From assembly GCF_025698545.1 (NCBI RefSeq), contig NC_068566.1:26514444-26578443 (forward strand): a DNA stretch of 64,000 nt, written 5' to 3'. The number at the start of each line of letters is the position of its first letter. Position 1 is the stretch's first letter. Below the pieces are notes generated by a model. It saw only the letters and a list, made by a program, of their open reading frames with translations. It ran no database searches and had not been told where the DNA came from. Origin of the DNA: Gossypium raimondii. Lineage: Eukaryota > Streptophyta > Magnoliopsida > Malvales > Malvaceae. This document shows, piece after piece, positions 57,360 to 64,000 of the stretch. The translations under genes were made by a program, and so were the position numbers.

Positions 57360-57465
57360 GTGAACTTGGTTCGAATATCTTTGTTGACTCTGTTTTTTTG
57401 GGTTTCGTTTTTGTGAACTTGCTTCGACTATCTTTGTTGACTCTGCTTTTTTGGGTTTCGTTTTT
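57360..57465. repeat. 53-bp tandem duplication upstream of the ISPF start codon
   Basis: Units 57360-57412 and 57413-57465 differ at four positions (for example ACTTGGTTCGAATATC against ACTTGCTTCGACTATC). The first unit starts 33 bp upstream of the ISPF ATG, so the duplication lies in the 5' leader or core promoter. Confidence 0.85.
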
Positions 57466-57480
57466 GTTTCTTTTTGAGTA

Positions 57481-57725
57481 GGGTTAATGTCACAGTTGGC
57501 CCCTGAACTTTCTTTCAATATGCAATGTGATACCTATAAAAAGGAATTGCCCAATTTAATACCCGTATTATTTTGTAACGACACGTAGCATTCATTTATT
57601 TGTTGCTGCCAACTCGGTGTGCAAATTAAACGTTTTGAGGCAAGTATCAAATTGGACATTTTCTTTGCATAGGTACCACATTGCATATTGAATGAAAGTT
57701 TAGGGGCTAACTGTGACATCAACCC
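57481..57725. mobile_element. Short Mutator-type MITE (245 bp) in the ISPF promoter
   Basis: Inverted repeats of about 90 bp start GGGTTAATGTCACAGTTGGC (left) and, reversed, GGGTTGATGTCACAGTTAGC (right), both followed by 'cccct(g/a)aactttc' and 'caatatgcaatgtg'. Flanks TTTTGAGTA (57472-57480) and TTTTGGGTA (57726-57734) form a 9-bp duplication with one change. Its near end is 154 bp from the ISPF start codon. Confidence 0.75.
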
Positions 57726-57734
57726 TTTTGGGTA

Positions 57735-58231
57735 TTTGTGGCCATAAGTTAGTGCTCCCTTTTCTCTACATATTTTTTTAATACACACATGCGGCAACCA
57801 ATCAAAGTTCATTCATTTTCATTTCCAACTGTTGGACCATCCCATTTCCATTGTTTTCATGGATGGTAAAAACATGGAGCTCCAAAGGCCCAATTCATAT
57901 TTTCAAACCTGGGGGTTACCTAGAGATGCATTTTTACTTGTCATTTTAAGATGAGATCTTGTGTTCTTAAAGGAGCATACATGATTTAGCATTTCAACAA
58001 TCCATGCCATGCCGACAAGAATCAATAATACCCAGAAGAGAATGCAGAAACATAACAACACTTCTTGTTATTGATTAACCTATGAGTTTAATTTGTACAC
58101 ATACAATGCACAAGCATGGCATCCTGATTAACAACAATGTGCAAAGCAACTTTCCTCACAGATTCTACAACACACATTTGGTATGAGAAGATACATTTAG
58201 ATGAGCATTGAAAAACCAAAAGAAAATCTCA
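57735..58231. other. Spacer between ISPF and DDA1
   Basis: About 500 bp without a gene. The ISPF upstream region lies on the left and the DDA1 3' UTR (both genes are on the minus strand) on the right. No further motif was recognised. Confidence 0.35.
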
Positions 58232-61219
58232 TTATGACCATGTGGTGGATGCCCTAGGTTGCTTGCATCCATGTTCCGGTGTTGGGTGTTCAGTAGCAGC
58301 TCTCTTCGGTCTCAACTGCAATGATAACGGCAGTAAGAATCAAAATGAAGTATCAACACGCTCACTCTCAAAGTTTATGCATGTGTCTATGAGTTTCAAA
58401 CTATGACTATGGAAAATCATAAATGAATTACTGACCTTCTCCTCTGCACGCTGGTAAAAATTTCTAATAAGTATATTCTTGGCTTCGGTAGTTATAACTG
58501 TAAAAAAGTGCTTCAGAAGTCAGTCTCCAATAAAAAAGCTGTTCAAAGGTGAACTAAAAATCGTATTCAACTTAAAAACTCGAGGATTTAGAGAATGAGC
58601 TGTGCCATTTTGCATCATAATGCAATTTCAATCACTAGTACCTTTATATTTATTGAAACTAGCCGAAATTTTCAACTAAAGAAGTTTGCAAAGTGTAAGA
58701 CAAGTTGGCAATTGGGACATGAGGTTGGGTGTTGACAATTAAAGATGGCAGGGGTGCACTGATGCTTGGTTTTGGCAAAGGGATGAGAGAGTGAAAATGA
58801 AAAGAATGAAAAGATAAGATTTTAAGTTTCGTAAATTGTCTCTTGGGTCAGGTTTTAGTTGTGTACTATCATTAGCTAATGAGAAACACTTGGGAATCCG
58901 GTTGAGGCATTTTGTGGTGTGAGCTTATCCATAATCTTAAGACTAGCAAGAGTTCGGGTGCAATAACAATCATTTCGTCATGGCTTTCGATAATCTTAAG
59001 ATTAGCAAGTGTTTGGGTAAAAGGATGACATCAAAGATGGATGTTAACAAATTTGATAGTAAAAAATATTGTAACGTTTGGCGTGTAAGAGTTGATCTTA
59101 CACAACAATGGCTATTGAGAAGGAGATAAGAACAACTCTACTTTTACATGACAAAGGCTAAAATCTTTTCTACCATCAAATTAGTTGACATCCATATTCG
59201 ACATCATCCCGCATCAAACTCTTCCCTAGTGCTAGATTGAAAGCCAATCAATTTCCAAGAATTTGCTCGACCCCAGTTTTCTGGGATTCAGACCAAAAAT
59301 ATCCAAAACACATTGAAGCAGAAGCTGCTAAAAGTAATCCACTTAGAAATTAGACTGATAAACTGAGTTTTACCAATAAAAAAAACTTGAAAAAAGAAAC
59401 GAACCGTAATAAGACTACTTTTCTAACACTGAATTTTTCATCCATCTTCAATGACATTCTCACACCAAAGCTCTTGCTAATGCTAGCATTACCAAAAGCT
59501 ATTACGAAAGACAACACCAATTGATTTCTAATAATTTACTTCAATACCAATTTGTTGTGATTTGAACCTGAAATATCCAAAACACTTTGCTGCTCAGTGT
59601 CAACCAAAGTTAGACAGATGAACCAAATCACTACCAATCAAGAAATCTGAGAGAAAGAAAAAAAGGATGCAAAGGGAGAACACAACACAAGGTTTTCAGA
59701 AAAATTATTTCATATCAAGTTCCAATTCAGACATATCAATGTAATTTTCCAGCACTGGATGGTCTCAAACATAAGTCAACATTCAACATCCTAGAAGGAA
59801 ACCCAGACTAATAATTATCATGTAATATGGCAATGGCATGCTTTGTGGATAAAGCCTGAAAGTAATTTAACCAACCAAAGTTACCATATTATCACCACAA
59901 ACAGTTTAAAGCGCCAATAGTATCTTACTTTAACTCAGAATAGAATATTGTTTTCGTAGTGAAAAAAAGGAGAAAGAGAATATTTGTTCGATACCTTGAT
60001 CAGGAGGTGGAGAAGTCCGGCTATGTGTGGGGCGGTAGGTGGTAGGTACCACTTTCTAGCAAAAAAAAATTCAAGCAAATTATGCCCCGAAAATGTTCAA
60101 GCAAAATAAAATCCATACAAGGGAAGTCTGTAATTTTAGTTAAAGGCTAACCAATGAGAGCAAAAAGACTCATTTATCATAATATAACTGTTCAGATTAA
60201 AACATAGAGGAGCTCAATATGAACTCCATGAACATTATAGCATCTCACATGCTGAAATAGCTCAAAAAGATAGAAGGGAAGGTGAAAATTGTTTTTTTTT
60301 TTTTTTTAAACCATTTCGACCTTTCAACCAGTCTAAGCTTACTCAAAAATGGTTAAACAGATAGGCAAGGAACCACTGTAAACCACTGGAACAAAAAAAC
60401 CAATACATAAATACCAATATGTCTAAATATCTAATTGTCTATGCATATGTATACCCACATAGAAACAAATTCTCATTTGTGTCTTAATCATAGAACTTGT
60501 CTTTGTTACCATTGTTAAGAACCAGCTCTAAGAACAAAAACTACCACATACACAGCAAGATAAGAAAGCTTCGAAAGCATGAACTTGAAGTTTTAAAGGA
60601 AAATCCATCATCATCCCATGCAAAAAAAAAAGAAGAAGCATGATCCTTGTGTGAACATATAACTATAACTTTAGCAAACAAATAATAACAAGTATTAGCA
60701 TTATTTACATGCTTCATATAGAAGCATTACACAACAATCAATTAGATTAATCAACATCTAAATAATAAATAATATATCTTGCAATGCAAACCATTAAAAA
60801 AACAAAGTGTAGGAATAACAGAGTTGGAATTCTATGAAACATTTAAAGTTAAACCCCTAGTCATTTGTAACCACAAACAACTTTATCCAAAAAGATTCTG
60901 ACAATTAAGGTCCGAAATTCATGAATAATAAATACTTTTCACAAAAAAAAAAAACAGATAACAATAACATCATATCAGGGTAAACCGAGAAACATAAACA
61001 TAAAAATTTAAAAGGTTTTTCACTATTTATCTAAACTGCATGTGGGGATTAATTCATTGCAATTCAAACCCAGAAACAAAATTCACATGTTATGGAAAAT
61101 GGGGTTAGGTTAAAAGGGATTATGAGGTTACTTACAGAAGGATTAGAAGGATCGGAGGGACGAAGTTGGCTGAAGTTGTGGGGGTCAAATGACGGCAGGT
61201 CACCGAGCATAGACCCCAT
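58232..61219 (-). CDS. DDA1: DET1- and DDB1-associated protein 1
   Basis: Small partner of the CUL4-DDB1 ubiquitin ligase and of the COP10-DET1-DDB1 complex; in Arabidopsis it helps target ABA receptors for degradation and takes part in photomorphogenic control in the nucleus. Four exons (61136-61219, 59995-60055, 58436-58497, 58232-58315) have GT/AG borders and matching phases and give 96 residues, the family length. Key stretches: L-G-D-L-P-S-F at the start, [48 protein letters not shown] and L-R-P-K-R-A-A. An ATG immediately upstream (61222) would add one Met; M-G-S-M-L was preferred by family comparison. Introns 1 and 2 are 1.1 and 1.5 kb. Each exon is too short for simple ORF detection. 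Confidence 0.95.
58498..59994. other. DDA1 intron 2, with a possible Copia gag relic
   Basis: Around 59025-59130 the plus strand reads [13 protein letters not shown] and [13 protein letters not shown], similar in layout to the start of a Copia Gag (K-F-D-G...W...V-x-L-x-Q-Q-G), then stops. A short diverged direct repeat ('ataatcttaaga(c/t)tagcaag') lies at 58932 and 58991. Weak evidence; nothing else is recognised in the intron. Confidence 0.3.
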
Positions 61220-61388
61220 CATCGGAAAAGAAGAAAAAATTGCTGGTTTTGTGGCTTGCACCCAAAAAATCACCGGAGATTACAAAGAGAACCCGGCCAA
61301 GAGAGAGAAAAAAAGGACAATGGCTGACTCGGTTCTAGAATCAGCCTTCTTTGTGCTGAAGCTGGATCATTAATGGGTAAATTGATGC

Positions 61389-61396
61389 TTATATAA
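61389..61396 (-). promoter_or_regulatory. DDA1 TATA box
   Basis: TTATATAA about 170 bp upstream of the DDA1 start codon. It abuts a CTAG plus hairpin sequence (61397-61424) that looks like a Helitron 3' end. Confidence 0.4.
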
Positions 61397-61424
61397 CTAG
61401 CATGGATCCCCGCTAATGCTGGGG
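61397..61424 (-). other. Helitron-like 3' terminus (hairpin plus CTAG)
   Basis: Read on the minus strand, CCCCAGCATTAGCGGGG forms a short hairpin (four G-C pairs plus two with a bulge), followed 7 bases later by CTAG and then T. Plant Helitrons end with a hairpin about 10 bases before CTRR and insert next to T. The 5' end (TC...) was not found in the AT-rich DNA to the right. Confidence 0.3.
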
Positions 61425-62370
61425 ACTTCAAAATTCTTCTATAATTTATTTAATTAATAATAAACAGTTGTATTAAAATAATTATTTATAATTTCTTTTC
61501 CGAAGTCTTGAAATTAAATTTACCATGACATTTGTTAATAGTCAAGTACACTTAAATTTTTAAATATATTATTAAAAAACTTGAGCAAGTTAGATATGAA
61601 TATTACATCGGTTAATATTGAAGAGTCGTAATTTAATTGATAAAGATATTATTTGTAATTGAATTAGAGATGAGTTATGAGTAATTTTAAAATTATATTA
61701 AAAATTAATTAAAATTTATAATAAAATTGTTAACTAAATTCATCATTAAACATAAATAAAAATAGAGGAATGTGAATCGGGCCTTTAAATATACTCTTGA
61801 AATTAATATAAAATAATAATTAAATAATTTTATATTTTAATTTTTTCTTAGTTAGTGATATACAAATTTTAAGCGAAAATTTAACTGTTAATATTATTAT
61901 TTTGATTAAATTCAAGTTAATTTGTATAATTATCAAGTGAGATTTTTTATTTTAAAATATTAAACCAACTAATTTAATAAAAATATTTACTAATATTAAC
62001 AATTTAATCTAAATTTTAAGATTTGAAAATTAAATAGATAAATTCCTAAAACAAAATATAGAGACTAAATTGATAATTATTGGACTTTATGACATATTTA
62101 ACCTAAACAAAAATTAAACAAAATAATTGAAGAATCATTGAAACGGCACCGTTTACATGGTAGGTGAAATGCCAAAGCTTAAACAGAATAAGCGCTTTAC
62201 AACCATCAGATCATCCACGCATCACCGTAAACTTGATCAAAAAGGGACCCACAGTCCAACCCTACACCCCATAATTCCGTATTCCCATCTTAATCAAATA
62301 TCCACTGCTAGATCACCACAGGTCCATCAAAATCCATAAATGCTCGAAGCACCAAATATTCCCTCACTTC
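61425..62370. other. Spacer between DDA1 and the G-patch gene
   Basis: AT-rich, no gene. An imperfect palindrome AAACGGCACCGTTT lies at about 62141-62154. The 60-codon frame at 62157-62339 has no recognisable domain and lies in the upstream region of the G-patch gene. Confidence 0.35.
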
Positions 62371-62373
62371 CAC

Positions 62374-62382
62374 CTAGGGTTT
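62374..62382 (-). promoter_or_regulatory. Telo-box upstream of the G-patch gene
   Basis: CTAGGGTTT, the complement of AAACCCTAG, about 130 bp upstream of the start codon. As for NOG1, such boxes mark growth- and ribosome-related genes. Confidence 0.4.
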
Positions 62383-62509
62383 TTTGTTCTGAGACCTCCC
62401 ACAAAAGCACCTTTCTTCCCTTTTCCCTTCTTTAACATTCTAAAAACAACGCTTCAGTATAGTCGTCGGCGTAGCAGAGAGGAATTAAAAAGGAAAAAAA
62501 AAAGCGAAA

Positions 62510-62940
62510 ATGGCTGCACCCGAAGCTCCTCTCTGCTATGTCGGCGTCGCTCGCCAATCTGCTGCTTTTCGCCTCATGAAGCAAATGGTACGTATCCCTG
62601 TACGTATATTTTGCTCGTATGCGGGCGTGTTTTGTGATTTGTTTTGTTTTGTTGTTTGAATGACCCGGTTAGGGGTGGGAAGAAGGAGAAGGTCTCGGGA
62701 AAGATAAACAAGGGATCAAAGGTCACGTTAGAGTTAAAAACAAGCAGGATACTACCGGTTCGTTTTTAATTGTTTTCTTTTTTTCATATTTATTTTTTTG
62801 TCTCTCAATCTTTTTTTTAAAGCTCTGTTACCGGAAATGCGATCCAAGTTTGTTTTAACTATCACAATCGTATAGAGTTTATTATAAAACAATTCACAAA
62901 TTTCGGAATGTATATATTTAGAAGTATGTATTTATTAAGC

Positions 62941-62999
<59 letters not shown>

Positions 63000-63828
63000 A
63001 TAATATTCTCATAAATTGTTTCATGTCTCTACTAAACAAATTTGAGAAGATTATCCCTATCGAATTACGTTTTATAGAAATAGCAAATTGTGTTCTAGTT
63101 TTTGTTCTTGTATCCTTATACCGGACTGATCCGAATTTGAGGTAGCATTGGTTATAAGCTAGTTGATTTGTTTATTGAATTATAGATATTGAATTAATTT
63201 TCCGGAGAATTAGAATAGGAGGAGATGTGAAAAATACTTTTAATATTGGAATTTTATTTATTTTTGAAAAATATGGAGCAGGTATTGGATTAGATAAGCC
63301 AAATCCGTGGGCTTTTGATACAGCTCAGTTTGATAGTATTCTCAAAGGATTGAAAGTGGTGCGTATTTCATTCTGACTTTGATTGTCTAGTACTGTGTTC
63401 AATTTGATGCAAAGCTCATTTTTCTTTTTCTTTTTAATTTTTTAGAAGCAGGCAGTGCAAACCAACGATGAAGGTATGATTGATACCCAGAGAAAATTCC
63501 TCTCATATTTATACTTAGTAGGTTGTTATTGATTGCTGAGTAATTTAACTTTTCTGAACAGCTGAAAAGAATGAAAATCAAGTGGAAACAAAGAGTGATG
63601 AGCCTAATGACACTGAAGAACAAGTTGTTAAGGCTACCCGGCCACAGGGAAGGTTGGTACATTAGTTCTATGTTTCTTTATGGTTTGGTAGGAGATTATT
63701 GCCAATTATTTAATTAATGTTTGATGTTATTTGTTTTTATTTTACTTTTTTCGGATCTTAGATATAAGAAAAGAGAAAGAGGGAAGCTTGTACATGCATA
63801 TTCTTCGAGGGATCTTGAAGGAATTCTT
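62510..63828 (+). CDS. G-patch (D111) domain protein, 5' part; gene continues past the window
   Basis: Six exons are visible: 62510-62587, 62673-62757, 63282-63358, 63446-63473, 63562-63652 and 63762-63828, all GT/AG with matching phases (142 codons). The protein starts [15 protein letters not shown]; residues 20-60 are a G-patch ([14 protein letters not shown], then Q-G-I-K-G-H-V), a glycine-rich motif that binds RNA and activates DEAH helicases. Then [12 protein letters not shown], an acidic stretch and a basic Y-K-K-R-E-R-G-K block. The layout resembles the PINX1/GPATCH4 type, which acts in nucleoli in rRNA processing. I recall Arabidopsis AT1G63980 as the closest match. A further exon may begin at 63911 (TTGCAG acceptor). 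The C-terminus is outside the window. Confidence 0.9.
62946..62995 (+). repeat. (CT)25 microsatellite in intron 2 of the G-patch gene
   Basis: An uninterrupted run of 25 CT units, bordered by ACAAA and GTATA. Uninterrupted dinucleotide runs of this length are usually variable between individuals. Confidence 0.95.
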
Positions 63829-64000
63829 GTAAGTTCTAAACCTTCATTGTCTTATCTACTCTGTTTTCTTCAGTGTTATTTAAATTGTTAAGGTTTTTAC
63901 TTGCTTGCAGCTGTGGCAATTATGTTCTTTTTGTACATTCTTGTCTAATGTTCCTTTCAAGATGCAAAATTATTCTATGATTACACGAGATCAAAATGTA

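Noticed and set aside
61064..61273. Longer DDA1 start, 17 residues upstream in frame.
   Set aside because: The upstream codon is GTG, not ATG, and the extension does not match the family start L-G-D-L-P-S-F.
1..64000. CRISPR arrays, bacterial operons, rRNA genes.
   Set aside because: None seen; the window is plant nuclear DNA and its tandem repeats are short, diverged and lie within transposons or AT-rich spacers.

Overview
This is nuclear DNA of a flowering plant. Repeat content and protein families point to cotton (Gossypium) or a close Malvaceae relative; that identification is from memory and not from a search. Evidence: intron-containing genes with GT/AG borders and AT-rich introns, plastid and ethylene genes, and dense nested retrotransposons. 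These include CACACGG/CCGTGTG-rich LTRs and a Mutator element with a plant-mobile-domain passenger, both of which I associate with cotton.

Layout. 1-19,980 is a retrotransposon graveyard with no host gene. A Ty3/gypsy gag (1-283) is cut by a minus-strand element (LTR 284-1791 plus protease/gag to about 3650). A 'plant transposon protein' ORF follows (4030-4536). An LTR of about 1.8 kb (5068-10149) is itself split by a solo LTR with a perfect 5-bp target duplication, then a tRNA-Asp primer site and gag, split by a second solo LTR. Next come Copia and Athila-like LTR pieces and a third solo LTR (16392-18029). 19,985-26,724 is a complete, decayed 6.7-kb Mutator-like element (MULE) with about 220-250-bp terminal inverted repeats and a perfect 9-bp target duplication. 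It carries a transposase (+) and a plant-mobile-domain gene (-) tail to tail.

From 28 kb onward five host genes are spaced by AT-rich intergenic DNA: NOG1 (+, 60S ribosome biogenesis GTPase), a type I ACC synthase (-, ethylene), ISPF (-, plastid MEP pathway), DDA1 (-, CUL4-DDB1 ubiquitin ligase partner) and a G-patch protein (+, runs off the right edge). The reading frames of the four complete genes look intact and their exon phases add up. They share no pathway; they are ordinary housekeeping or regulatory loci.

The most interesting features are transposon-gene relations. A 1.08-kb Mutator-type element with a perfect 9-bp target duplication ends about 55 bp upstream of the NOG1 TATA box. 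A 447-bp almost completely palindromic Mutator-type MITE, also with a perfect 9-bp duplication, lies at 48,054. A third sits about 150 bp upstream of the ISPF start codon. ISPF intron 2 has grown to 6.16 kb by taking in a gypsy deletion derivative that kept gag and the chromodomain end but lost the rest of pol, and a solo LTR. All boundaries and exon joins were read by eye; no alignment or transcript data were available.
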